From: JAAYGT01 sp050252075
Lineage (GTDB): Bacteria > Pseudomonadota > Gammaproteobacteria > Burkholderiales > Burkholderiaceae_B
Assembly: GCA_050252075.1 (NCBI GenBank)
Contig: JBFWLP010000032.1
Location: 1 to 31,715 of the forward strand
Direction of reading: 5' to 3'
DNA length: 31,715 bases
Shown: positions 6,778 to 14,764 of the stretch, piece after piece
Numbering within the stretch: position 1 is the first letter of the stretch
How the letters are laid out: the number at the start of each line of letters is the position of its first letter
The notes under the pieces: generated by a model
What the model was told of the DNA's origin: nothing
Database searches by the model: none
Seen by the model: the letters and a program-made list of their open reading frames with translations, nothing else
Made by a program: the position numbers and the translations under genes

Positions 6778-7995
6778 ATGCAAACCCACTTTTGGAAGTG
6801 TGCCGCGGCGTCCGTTGCGCTGGCGGCCGGTACCGGCGTTACCCAGGCGAAAACTCTTTCTGATGACGTACTGCGCATCGGCGTATTGACGGATATTTCC
6901 GGCGTCTATGCCGATATTTCCGGCCGGGGCGCGGTCGAGGCCGTGAGAATGGCCGTCGAGGATTTTGGTGGCACCATGTTTGGCAAACCCATCGAGGTGG
7001 TGTTCGCCGACCATTTGAACAAGCCGGACGTCGGCGCGGCCCGCGCCCGTGAGTGGTTTGACCGCGGCGGGGTTGACATGATCACCGATCTGGCAAACTC
7101 TGCGGTCGCATTGGCCGTGGCTGACCTGGCCAAAGAGAAGAAACGGCACATCATTGTCAATAATCCCTCGAACATGGGGCTCACCAATGACCGTTGTTCG
7201 CCCTACACGGTGCACTATACCTACGATGCGTATTCTTTGGCGCACGGCACCGGGCGGGCGGTGGCGCAGCAGCCGGGTGGAGACACCTGGTTCTTTCTGA
7301 CAGTGGACTTTGCCTTTGGCATCGGCCTGGAAGAACAGGTCAGCAAAGTGGTGCGCGAGTCCAATGGCAAAGTTCTGGGCTCCGCCCGACACCCGCTGGG
7401 CACCACGGATTACTCGTCATATATTTTGCAGGCTCAAACATCGGGCGCCAAGATCGTGGGGCTGGCTTCCACCGGCCAGGATACGATCAACGCCATCAAA
7501 GCGGCCCACGAGTTCGGGCTGACCCCCAAGCAAAAGCTCGCGGGCCTGTTGATGTGGATTAACGATATCCACGCGTTGGGACTGAACGTGACCCAGGGGC
7601 TATTGCTTACCAATGCCTGGTACTGGGACATGAACGAGGGGTCGCGTGAATTTGCCAAGCGGTACTACGAACGCATGAAGAGCATGCCGAATATGGCCCA
7701 TGCCGGAGATTATTCCTCCACCATGCACTACCTGAAGGCTGTCCAGGCTGCAGGCACCGACGATGCCGATGCCGTGTCGGCCAAGATGCGCGAGATGCCG
7801 ATCAACGACTTTTTCGCGCAGAACGGGAAAATCCGCGTCGATGGCCGCATGGTGCATGACATGTATCTGTGGGAAGTGAAATCGCCGGCCGAATCGAAGG
7901 GGCCCTGGGATTACTACAAGCTGGTCAAAACCATTCCCGGTGATGAAGCCTTCGCACCGCTGTCCATCAGCACATGCTATCTGGTCAAGAAATAA
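6778..7995 (+). CDS. ABC transporter substrate-binding protein (branched-chain amino acid/amide type)
   Basis: A 405-aa periplasmic binding protein. ATG 6778 has an AGGAG site 8 bases upstream; the frame is open further back to 6670, but without a ribosome site or signal-like start. Residues 1-24 are a signal peptide with a likely cut after TQA. The mature start LRIGVLTDISGVYADISGRGAVEAVRMAVEDFGG is the usual first strand and helix of the LivJ/AmiC-like (Peripla_BP_6) family. KPIEVVFADHLNKPDVGAARAREWFD and the later TTDYSSYILQAQTSGAKIVGLASTG segment follow the family order. The ligand is unknown. No permease or ATPase gene is in the window, so it must share a transporter encoded elsewhere. 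Its position beside the AraC and Tm-1-like genes suggests that it delivers their substrate. Confidence 0.9.
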   Translation: MQTHFWKCAAASVALAAGTGVTQAKTLSDDVLRIGVLTDISGVYADISGRGAVEAVRMAVEDFGGTMFGKPIEVVFADHLNKPDVGAARAREWFDRGGVDMITDLANSAVALAVADLAKEKKRHIIVNNPSNMGLTNDRCSPYTVHYTYDAYSLAHGTGRAVAQQPGGDTWFFLTVDFAFGIGLEEQVSKVVRESNGKVLGSARHPLGTTDYSSYILQAQTSGAKIVGLASTGQDTINAIKAAHEFGLTPKQKLAGLLMWINDIHALGLNVTQGLLLTNAWYWDMNEGSREFAKRYYERMKSMPNMAHAGDYSSTMHYLKAVQAAGTDDADAVSAKMREMPINDFFAQNGKIRVDGRMVHDMYLWEVKSPAESKGPWDYYKLVKTIPGDEAFAPLSISTCYLVKK

Positions 7996-8058
7996 TCGTT
8001 TGAGCCGTTACGGGATGTCTGGCTTATGAACGCTTTCCTTTTCGTGTCGGTCGCGGCA

Positions 8059-8910
8059 TCAGTGGCGCGGCTTGGACCGGTAGTCCGAAGGGCGAAAACC
8101 GGTAAGACGTTTGAATGTATTGGAAAACGTGAACGGGTTCATGTAGCCGACATCGCGGGCAATGGCTTCGACTTTCTTCTGGGTGGTCACCAGTTCGTGG
8201 GCCGCCTGCGCAATGCGCATGCTGGTCAGCTGTCGGCCGGGGCTGCGTCCGAAATTCTTCCAGCACAAGCGGCGCAAATGCTCCGGGCTCAGGTTGGCCA
8301 GGCGGGCCATGTCTTCAAGCGGCCATTCCCGCCCCAGATCGGCCAGCACCGCTTTCCACATGTCGTTAAGCCGGGGTTCCCGCTGCCAAGGGTCGATCAT
8401 GCGGGCCACATAGCGTTCGATAATGTCGACCCATATCGCACAGGTTCCGGGATCGGCGCCGGCATGCACTTCGTCGTACAGCCCCCGGATAGCCTTTTCC
8501 AGGGGGCGCCCGTCGAACTGGGTGAGCGCCGGGGCAATGGCGCCGGCGACCGACCGGGGAGACGACGGCATAAATCGAACCCAGCACAATTGCCAGCGGG
8601 TGTTGGGCAAGCAATGAAACGCATGCAGTACATGGGCCGGCGCAAAAGTGGCATATCCCGAGGTGTGGGTGTGCCAGCGCCCGTCCAGCAGGGTTCTACC
8701 CTTGCCACCCAGGCAGGCTTGCATGAACGAGCCGCTCAAGTGCGTGCGCACAATGGTGTACGGGGTGGCGGCATCGACAACCGCAACGTGGGCAATGTGC
8801 CGGGCCGCCAGGGCATCACAATGCTCGGCGCGCACCGTCACCACCTGGGTGTCATCACCCAGAATATGCGTCTCAGTCAGCAGGTCCGGCTGTTTCATGG
8901 GCGCAATCAT
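8059..8910 (-). CDS. AraC-family transcriptional regulator
   Basis: A regulator of about 283 aa with an N-terminal sensing domain and a C-terminal double helix-turn-helix. The first HTH is WPLEDMARLANLSPEHLRRLCWKNFG and the second is KVEAIARDVGYMNPFTFSNTFKRLTGFRPSDYR, which is the AraC signature. The N-terminal part contains a cupin-like segment (LDGRWHTHTSGYATFAPAHVLHAF). The start is uncertain: ATG at 8910 or 8898, or TTG at 8925, none with a clear ribosome site. It is divergent from the PEP-hydrolase-like gene with at most about 50 bases between them, and downstream of the binding-protein gene on the opposite strand. It very likely controls both. The effector is unknown. Confidence 0.9.
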   Translation of the reverse strand: MIAPMKQPDLLTETHILGDDTQVVTVRAEHCDALAARHIAHVAVVDAATPYTIVRTHLSGSFMQACLGGKGRTLLDGRWHTHTSGYATFAPAHVLHAFHCLPNTRWQLCWVRFMPSSPRSVAGAIAPALTQFDGRPLEKAIRGLYDEVHAGADPGTCAIWVDIIERYVARMIDPWQREPRLNDMWKAVLADLGREWPLEDMARLANLSPEHLRRLCWKNFGRSPGRQLTSMRIAQAAHELVTTQKKVEAIARDVGYMNPFTFSNTFKRLTGFRPSDYRSKPRH

Positions 8911-8947
8911 TACATAAATACTCAATCACCGGTAGCAGGAAATTATT

Positions 8948-9778
8948 ATGGTTAAACACGATCGGCGCGCGTTAATGCAGAAGTTTCACGACATGGTCGC
9001 CCGCGGCGAGCCCATTATCGGCGGCGGGGCCGGTACCGGCATTTCCGCCAAATGCGAAGAGGCGGCCGGCATCGACCTTATCGTCGTCTACAACTCCGGG
9101 CGCTACCGTATGGCGGGTCGTGCCTCGTCGGCCGGGTTGCTGGCCTATGGCAATGCCAACGACATTGTGCTGGAAATGGCTGCAGAGGTTCTGCCGGTTT
9201 GCCGGCACACCCCGGTTCTGGCGGGTGTCAATGGAACGGATCCCTTTATCGTCATGCCGGTGTTCCTGAAAAAGCTCAAAGAGCTTGGGTTTGCCGGCGT
9301 GCAGAACTTCCCCACCGTGGGCATTATCGACGGCACTTTCCGTCAGAGCCTGGAAGAAACCGGTATCAATTTTTCGACCGAAGTTGACATGATTCGCCAG
9401 GCGCATGAGCTTGACTTGTTGACTACGCCCTATGTGTTCAGCGCCGATGAGGCCGTGGCAATGGCCCAGGCCGGCGCCGATTTTATTGTGCCCCACATGG
9501 GCGTCACGGTAGGGGGTAGCATAGGCGCCACGTCGTCAAAGACGCTTGACGAATCCGTGCGGTTAATCGACGAGTGGGGCGAGGCCGCGCGCCGGATACG
9601 TAAAGATATTATTGTGATTGCCCACGGTGGGCCGATTTCAATGCCCGACGACGTGGCCTATGTGTTAAAGCACAGTGAGCATTGCAACGGTTTCTATGGG
9701 GCCAGCAGTATGGAGCGTTTGCCTGTGGAAAAAGCGATTACCGAGCATGTGCGGCGCTATAAATCATTATCCGCCTGA
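8948..9778 (+). CDS. PEP-hydrolase-family TIM-barrel protein (Tm-1 C-terminal domain homologue)
   Basis: A 276-aa protein of the phosphoenolpyruvate hydrolase-like family (PF09370 type). GGGAGTGISAKCEEAAGIDLIVVYNSGRYRMAG (25-57) is the family start. Later strands are VLAGVNGTDPF, FAGVQNFPTVGIIDGTFR and AGADFIVPHMGVTVGG, with the phosphate-site loop IAHGGPIS at 225-231. The start ATG 8948 has AGGAAA upstream. In plants the same domain forms the C-terminal half of the Tm-1 virus-resistance protein, while UPF0261 forms the N-terminal half. Here the two halves are separate genes (8948 and 10240) with an SRPBCC gene between them. The bacterial reaction is not established; a phosphorylated or enol carboxylate substrate is an inference from the fold. 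Confidence 0.9.
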   Translation: MVKHDRRALMQKFHDMVARGEPIIGGGAGTGISAKCEEAAGIDLIVVYNSGRYRMAGRASSAGLLAYGNANDIVLEMAAEVLPVCRHTPVLAGVNGTDPFIVMPVFLKKLKELGFAGVQNFPTVGIIDGTFRQSLEETGINFSTEVDMIRQAHELDLLTTPYVFSADEAVAMAQAGADFIVPHMGVTVGGSIGATSSKTLDESVRLIDEWGEAARRIRKDIIVIAHGGPISMPDDVAYVLKHSEHCNGFYGASSMERLPVEKAITEHVRRYKSLSA

Positions 9779-9799
9779 CCTTCATTACAGGAGACCATC

Positions 9800-10243
9800 A
9801 TGGCTCGTGTTTACGTAAGCGCAGTAATGAATGCCTCGCTGGGTCAGGCATGGGGAATGCTGCGCGATTTCGGTGGCTTGGGGACCTATCATCCCTTTTT
9901 TGAAAATTCCTACATTGAAGATGGGTTGCCTGCCGATCAGGTGGGCTGTGTGCGCCACTTCACCGTGAAAGACGGGGGCGGCTATTTGCGCGAGCGATTG
10001 CTGGAATTGTCCGATTACGACCACCGTTGTACCTACGAGATCCTGCATATCGATGCGGAATGGACAAACTATGTGGCCCAGATGCAATTGCTGCCCGTTA
10101 CGGAAACGGGCCAATGTTTTGGCCAGTGGTGGGCTACCTTTACGGTGCCCAAAGAGCAGGAGGCAGAGGCCTGCGCGCGGGTCGCCGATACCTTCCGGCT
10201 ATTTTTCCAATGCGTTGACCAGCGATTCGGAGCCGGCCGATGA
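9800..10243 (+). CDS. SRPBCC-family protein (polyketide cyclase/dehydratase-like)
   Basis: A 147-aa protein of the START/Bet v 1-like superfamily. VYVSAVMNASLGQAWGMLRDFGGLGTYHPFFENSYIEDG is the typical first strand plus helix (Polyketide_cyc2 / MxaD type). VGCVRHFTVKDGGGYLRERLLELSDYDHRCTYEIL and the C-terminal long helix starting at EQEAEACARV complete the fold. It has a hydrophobic cavity for small ligands and may be a cyclase, dehydratase or carrier. AGGAGACC precedes the ATG at 9800, and its TGA overlaps the ATG of the UPF0261 gene (ATGA), so translation is coupled. Lying between the two Tm-1 halves, it probably acts in the same pathway. The ligand is unknown. Confidence 0.88.
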   Translation: MARVYVSAVMNASLGQAWGMLRDFGGLGTYHPFFENSYIEDGLPADQVGCVRHFTVKDGGGYLRERLLELSDYDHRCTYEILHIDAEWTNYVAQMQLLPVTETGQCFGQWWATFTVPKEQEAEACARVADTFRLFFQCVDQRFGAGR

Positions 10244-11451
10244 CGCAGCAGCCGGCCCTGTGGGTAATTGGCACCTTCGATACCAAGGCCCAGGAATTGC
10301 TCTATCTGGCCAGGCTGGTTCGCCAGGCGGGCATTCCCGTGCTTACTGTAGATATCGGAACCCGCAGCAATGACAGCCCCGCCGATCTTTCTGCCGATCA
10401 CGTTGCTGCGTATCACACGCAGGGTGCCGATTACGTGCTGGGAGGCTCTGACCGAGGCCAGGCCGTAATTGCCATGGGCCAGGCATTGCGCAACCTGGTC
10501 AGCGAGCGTCTGGCCGGCGGGGCTATTCTGGGCGTGCTGGGTATCGGGGGGTCGGGGGGAACGTCGATGATTTCTCCGGCGCTGCATGTTTTGCCGTATG
10601 GCATGCCCAAAATGCTGGTGTCCACACTGGCGGCAGGTACCGTTACGCCGTTTGTCGATATTTACGACATTATCGTGGTGAACCCCGTTACCGATCTTGC
10701 CGGTCTGAATCGCCTGTCGCGCCAGATTCTGGCCAACGCCGCCCACGCCATGGTAGGCATGTTGTCAAATCCCGTGGCTGTGGCGGGGAACGACGACAGG
10801 CCGACTCTCGGCCTGACCATGTTTGGCGTCACGACGCCCTGTGTACAAGCCGTCTCACGCGCGTTTGACGCGGATTACGACTGCCAGGTATTTCACGCCA
10901 ATGGTTTGGGCGGGCGCACTTTGGAAGCCTTGGCCGATGCCGGCATGTTCAAGGCCGTGCTGGACATCACCACCACTGAAGTAGGCCAGAACCTGGCCGG
11001 AGGCGTTTGCGACGCCGGCCCCGACCGTCTGAATGCCGCTGCGAAACGCGGCATTCCCTGGGTGGGTTCCGTGGGCGCCCTGGACATGATCAACTGGGGG
11101 CCTCCCGAAACCATTCCTCCGCAGTTTTTCGGGCGCCGTTTTCACGTGCATAACGCCCACGTCACCCTCATGCGAACCACGGCAGATGAACTGACCCGGG
11201 TGGGGCTACGCATCGCCGAGAAGCTGAACCAGTCGCCCGGACCCGTTCACCTGTTTTTACCCTTGCACGGCTTGTCGGCCATTGACGCTCCCGGCCAACC
11301 CTTCCATGACCCCGCCGCAAACCGCGCCCTGTTCGACGCCATCGAGAGTGCCTTCGTACCCACCGAGAAGCACCACCTGCACACCGTACCCCTGCACATC
11401 AACGACCCCGACTTCGCCACCCTGCTGGTGCAAGCAGTAAAAGCATTGTGA
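10240..11451 (+). CDS. UPF0261 / Tm-1-like ATP-binding-domain protein
   Basis: A 403-aa protein of the UPF0261 (Tm-1 N-terminal domain-like) family. It shows WVIGTFDTKAQELLYLARLVRQAGIPVLTVDIGT at 8-41, the glycine-rich loop GVLGIGGSGGTSM at 98-110, then MPKMLVSTLAAGTVTPFVDIYDI, and a C-terminal half with GQNLAGGVCDAGPDRL and the HNAHVTLMRTT segment. The plant homologue binds ATP in this domain. The ATG at 10240 overlaps the SRPBCC stop. Its stop codon TGA (11449-11451) lies in the end of repeat copy B, in the sequence TTGTGAGTTTGGGG. The enzymatic role in bacteria is not established; ATP use is inferred from the family. Confidence 0.9.
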   Translation: MTQQPALWVIGTFDTKAQELLYLARLVRQAGIPVLTVDIGTRSNDSPADLSADHVAAYHTQGADYVLGGSDRGQAVIAMGQALRNLVSERLAGGAILGVLGIGGSGGTSMISPALHVLPYGMPKMLVSTLAAGTVTPFVDIYDIIVVNPVTDLAGLNRLSRQILANAAHAMVGMLSNPVAVAGNDDRPTLGLTMFGVTTPCVQAVSRAFDADYDCQVFHANGLGGRTLEALADAGMFKAVLDITTTEVGQNLAGGVCDAGPDRLNAAAKRGIPWVGSVGALDMINWGPPETIPPQFFGRRFHVHNAHVTLMRTTADELTRVGLRIAEKLNQSPGPVHLFLPLHGLSAIDAPGQPFHDPAANRALFDAIESAFVPTEKHHLHTVPLHINDPDFATLLVQAVKAL

Positions 11452-11510
11452 GTTTGGGGTCAGAGTAAATTTTTACTCTGACCCCAAATTTACTCTGACC
11501 CCAAACTCAC
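11448..11510. repeat. Palindromic intergenic repeat, copy B
   Basis: A direct unit (11453-11469) is followed by two inverted units (11472-11488 and 11489-11505). The ends extend the symmetry: GTGAG at 11448-11452 matches CTCAC at 11506-11510, giving 22-bp perfect inverted ends. The copy lies between convergent genes (UPF0261 on plus, XRE-cupin on minus) and provides the UPF0261 stop codon. It could fold as a strong hairpin on either strand. Confidence 0.92.
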
Positions 11511-11516
11511 CAATCT

Positions 11517-12074
11517 TCAAATGTGGGTGACCATCCGGTCGAAATCAGTGAGCACAAGCAGCGCTTTACCTTCATTCGCTCCTACGGAAACCAGCATATG
11601 AGGTGTTTTTGAGTTGAATTGGACGCAGTCGCCAACATTCAAAAGTATTTTTTCAGAACCGATTGTCAGCTCCAGTTCGCCCTCGAGAACGTACAGGATT
11701 TCTTCGCCATCGTGGTGGCTGAGCAGTCTTTTGTGTGACCGACCGTTTCCTGGGCGTTCAGGTTTTAGTACAAATGCCCTCATGAGTCGTCCGCCGTCTG
11801 CGCTGGTAACAAGCGAAAGCTGATCATCGGTGCCTTGGGCGCCTCGCTCAATGGCGCGGCTGACTGATATCTCCTCTTTTTTCTCAGGAGCTCCGAAAAG
11901 CTTATCTACTTTCACTCCCAGAGCATTGGCTAGCTTGAGCGCTGTTTCGATTGAGGGTGTTGATAACCCACGCTCTACTTTTGAAAGGTAGCTTCGGGTT
12001 AGCCCACAGCGTTGAGCGAGCTGTTCCAGAGTCAATCCAGCCTGAACCCGTAATAGTTTGAGTTTTAAAGCCAC
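11517..12074 (-). CDS. XRE-family regulator with C-terminal cupin domain
   Basis: A 185-aa regulator. The helix-turn-helix spans about 4-60 (LKLLRVQAGLTLEQLAQRCGLTRSYLSKVERG, an HTH_3 pattern). A cupin domain follows at about 95-178 (HHDGEEILYVLEGELELTIGSEKILLNVGDCVQFNSKTPH). Regulators of this type usually sense a small carboxylate or amino acid in the cupin. The frame is open to a TTG at 12095, but a perfect AGGAGG (12086-12091) lies inside that extension and points to GTG 12074. The gene is 111 bases after CoA-transferase B on the same strand; TATAAA at 12101-12106 (minus) may be its own -10. It is the obvious candidate to bind the twin palindromes at 15810 and 15940. Confidence 0.88.
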   Translation of the reverse strand: MALKLKLLRVQAGLTLEQLAQRCGLTRSYLSKVERGLSTPSIETALKLANALGVKVDKLFGAPEKKEEISVSRAIERGAQGTDDQLSLVTSADGGRLMRAFVLKPERPGNGRSHKRLLSHHDGEEILYVLEGELELTIGSEKILLNVGDCVQFNSKTPHMLVSVGANEGKALLVLTDFDRMVTHI

Positions 12075-12185
12075 TTTAGGCTTTGCCTCCTGCAAAAACT
12101 CTTTAGTTTATAAGTTGCGGTTTGTCATCGGTACTATTGGCCCCCAAAGCAAAATCTCCATTTTCTGTTCGCGTTTCACGTTACG

Positions 12186-12866
12186 CTATATAACAGTGCC
12201 GTCGGAGGAAATAGTCATAATTGACATCGCAGGCTTGAGTGAAGCCTCGGTTAGCTCCTGCAATATATCAAATGTTATTCCGTTTACGAGAGCTTCCACG
12301 GTAAGTCCGTTGTCTTCGACAGCGATGATTCCGTAGTTGCTGAAAATCCGCGTCACTACTTTCGTGGCTGTTAGAGGAAGAGTGCAGGCTTTCACCAGTT
12401 TGGGCTCGCCGGTTTTTGTGACATGATCCATCATCACCCAAATTTGTCTGGCACCTACGGCCAAGTCAATTGCCCCCCCAACAGCGGGAGGGTTTCCATC
12501 ATTGGTGTTTGCTGTCCAATTGGCCAGATCACCTTTTTCTGATACCTGAAATGCCCCAAGAACAGCTACATCAAGGTGCCCTCCCCTCATCATGGCGAAC
12601 GCGAGGCTAGAGTCGAAATAGGCGCCACCGGGCTTGATGGTGATCGGGCTTTTTCCTGCGTTGATGAGATCATGATCTTCTTTTCCGGGAGCAGGTTTAG
12701 TCCCAACATTCAGTATCCCGTTCTCACTGTGGATCATGATATTGCGATCTTCGGGCAGATAATTGGCGATCTCCGTTGGGGCGCCAATGCCCAGATTTAC
12801 AAAGGAATTTTTCGGTAGTTGATGAGCAACGACGCGAGCTAAAGCCGACCGGCTTAACGGTTTCAT
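12186..12866 (-). CDS. CoA-transferase class I, subunit B
   Basis: A 226-aa beta subunit. The catalytic glutamate is Glu48 in the SENG motif (MIHSENGIL), which forms the covalent CoA thioester in this family. NLGIGAPTEIANYLP precedes it, and GGHLDVAVLGAFQVSEKGDLANW follows. The start ATG 12866 has a GGAGG ribosome site and overlaps the stop of subunit A by 4 bases (ATGA). Length and motifs fit 3-oxoacid / 3-oxoadipate CoA-transferase B (PcaJ, ScoB, AtoA-like); the true acyl substrate is not known. Together with the dehydrogenase and the Bug protein it suggests uptake and CoA activation of an organic acid from succinyl-CoA or acetyl-CoA. Confidence 0.93.
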   Translation of the reverse strand: MKPLSRSALARVVAHQLPKNSFVNLGIGAPTEIANYLPEDRNIMIHSENGILNVGTKPAPGKEDHDLINAGKSPITIKPGGAYFDSSLAFAMMRGGHLDVAVLGAFQVSEKGDLANWTANTNDGNPPAVGGAIDLAVGARQIWVMMDHVTKTGEPKLVKACTLPLTATKVVTRIFSNYGIIAVEDNGLTVEALVNGITFDILQELTEASLKPAMSIMTISSDGTVI

Positions 12867-13525
12867 GATGCCTCCGGTAATATGATGCGATCTACAAAAA
12901 TGCAAGGCGTCACAATGGCCTCCGGGTCTAGTTCGCCCGGCGATACAACTTTTGACACTTCGACAACCACTGTTTTTGCCGCCGTCGCCATTACCGCTTG
13001 ATGATTTCGTGCAGTTTTGTTGTAGGTAATGTTGCCGAAGGTATCTGCCACATGGCCTTTGAGAAGAGCGAAGTCAGCGCTTAAAGGTTTCTCGACGAGA
13101 TACTCCTTGCCGTCAACACAAACTTTCTGTTTGCCTTGCTCAAAGACTGTCCCCAAGCCCACCGGGCTAAGAATTCCTCCCAAGCCCGCACCGCCGGCTC
13201 GAATGCGTTCCACGAGCGTGCCTTGGGGGACTAATTCGAGTTCCACATGTCCTTTGACGTATTCTTGAATAAACGCCCCAGCGTTTCTTGGATATGAGCA
13301 GATGATTTTCTGTACCAATCCCTTCTTGAACCACAACGATAGGTCTGTTTCGTCGGAGCCGGCATTGTTGGATATGACGGTTAGTCCGCGAATGTTTGTC
13401 TCGGCGACTGCGCGCACTAAACAACGAGGCAATCCAGCACCGCCGAATCCTCCAACCATGACGGTTGCTCCATCCTGTAGTCCCATAATAGCTTCTGCCA
13501 AGCTGTTGACTTGAGCGTTTCTCAT
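12863..13525 (-). CDS. CoA-transferase class I, subunit A
   Basis: A 220-aa alpha subunit. It carries the CoA-binding glycine loop GGFGGAGLP (25-33) and LTVISNNAGSDETDLSLWFKKGLVQKIICSY, with the later LVEKPLSADFALLKGHVADTFGNITY segment of the family. The ATG at 13525 overlaps the dehydrogenase stop as TAATG, with GGTGAG as a possible ribosome site inside the upstream gene. It works as a heteromer with subunit B. Its GC content is visibly lower than that of genes outside 11.5-17.5 kb. Confidence 0.93.
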   Translation of the reverse strand: MRNAQVNSLAEAIMGLQDGATVMVGGFGGAGLPRCLVRAVAETNIRGLTVISNNAGSDETDLSLWFKKGLVQKIICSYPRNAGAFIQEYVKGHVELELVPQGTLVERIRAGGAGLGGILSPVGLGTVFEQGKQKVCVDGKEYLVEKPLSADFALLKGHVADTFGNITYNKTARNHQAVMATAAKTVVVEVSKVVSPGELDPEAIVTPCIFVDRIILPEAS

Positions 13526-14757
13526 TACTCACCATTCATTTGTTTTGCTTCTGGAAGGGGGGAGGCGTAGTCGTCCATACTTTTGCTGATACGGTCTTGC
13601 AAAGTTTCACCTGTTCCGTCTGCGTACGCTCCGAAACGAATTTCGCTGTGATGCATGGCTAGCCGCATGTGGCCTGAAAGCCCCGTGGCGCCAACACACC
13701 GAATGCACTGGTCAAGCCCCCAAATAGCCGTGTTTACCGCAAACATCTTGCTTTGTGCCGCTAGTAGCATTGAGGGGGAGTTGCTTGCGATGCTTAGCGC
13801 AGCCCTTAGCATCAAAGAGTTGGCCGCTTCGAGGCGTGTGGCAACATCGGCCAGCTTCCAACGAAGTCCCTGAAGATGCGTTAATGGCGCTCCGAATGCT
13901 ATTCGTTTATTGCAATAAGACATTGCCTCACAGAGTCCGGCAAACAGCGTGGCCACAGCCATTGCGGCGACGTGCACACGAGCGGCGTTAATTGCGTTAA
14001 GGGAGTACTTCATCGTGTTAGATTTATCGCCGAAGAGTGCGTTGTCGCTAACGAAGTGATCGTTAAACTCAATCTGTGCCAGGCGGAACGACCAGCCACC
14101 GTTGGTGTCGTGTGGGGTGCGAATGTATGTCGCTTGGTTGTTGCAAGGAACTATCAGATTGATTAAATCGGCGTCTTCTGAAGTGCCATATATTTTCGTG
14201 AGCACCATAGGGCAATCGACGATGTCGCCGTTAGTGACCCAGGCTTTTTTTCCTTTGATCAACCAGCCCCCGTCCGTGGGCTTCGCAACTGTAGACAGGC
14301 CTTTCAGGTCACTGCCCGCTTGTGGTTCGGATATCGCTATTGCTCCCAGTAACTTGCCTCGGATCATGGAGGCTAGCCACGTGTTTCGTTGCTCTTCTGT
14401 GCCTTGCAGTGCCAGGCGTGTTACGGCGCCTTGCAAGTTATTCAGACTGAATGCGGCTGCGAAACTGTGCAGAGCGGCTTCTTGGGCGATTCGTACCTTA
14501 CATAGATACGAGGCGTTATGCCCACCGTAGTGGGCGGGAACTTGTAGTCCCAAGAAACCTTCCTCCGCCCACTGGTTGATGATTTCTCTCGGAAACGGCT
14601 GTCCGGCGCTAAAGTTCTTTTGAATGGTGTTTGATAAATCACCGTCAAAGAACTCGCGCGCCTTTTGCACCAACGCCAATTCTTTGGCGTTCAGCAAACT
14701 GTCGATGCCTTCAAAGAAACGGTCCGCTGCGGCGGGCAAAGAAGAGCTTTGTTTCAT
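13525..14757 (-). CDS. Acyl-CoA dehydrogenase family protein with Asp at the usual catalytic Glu position
   Basis: A 410-aa FAD enzyme. It has the N-terminal helical domain (LVQKAREFF...PFPREIINQWAEEGFLGLQVPAHYGG), the middle beta domain (GAIAISEPQAGSDLKGLSTVAKPTDGGWLIKGKKAWVTNGD) and the C-terminal helical domain (RIAFGAPLTHLQGLRWKLADVATRLEAA...GLDQCIRCVGATG). In MCAD the catalytic Glu sits in YEGTSQ near the C-terminus; here that site reads ADGTGE, so it is Asp380. Start ATG 14757 is 7 bases after the Bug gene stop and has no visible Shine-Dalgarno. The frame is open upstream into the Bug gene. It probably forms an operon with the Bug protein and CoA-transferase. Either the catalytic base is moved to another helix, as in some family members, or the substrate is unusual. 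Confidence 0.88.
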   Translation of the reverse strand: MKQSSSLPAAADRFFEGIDSLLNAKELALVQKAREFFDGDLSNTIQKNFSAGQPFPREIINQWAEEGFLGLQVPAHYGGHNASYLCKVRIAQEAALHSFAAAFSLNNLQGAVTRLALQGTEEQRNTWLASMIRGKLLGAIAISEPQAGSDLKGLSTVAKPTDGGWLIKGKKAWVTNGDIVDCPMVLTKIYGTSEDADLINLIVPCNNQATYIRTPHDTNGGWSFRLAQIEFNDHFVSDNALFGDKSNTMKYSLNAINAARVHVAAMAVATLFAGLCEAMSYCNKRIAFGAPLTHLQGLRWKLADVATRLEAANSLMLRAALSIASNSPSMLLAAQSKMFAVNTAIWGLDQCIRCVGATGLSGHMRLAMHHSEIRFGAYADGTGETLQDRISKSMDDYASPLPEAKQMNGE

Positions 14758-14764
14758 AGGGGGT

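Noticed and set aside
8026..8955. 309-aa plus-strand ORF opposite the AraC gene
   Set aside because: No motif, no good ribosome site; the AraC helix-turn-helix on the minus strand is clear.
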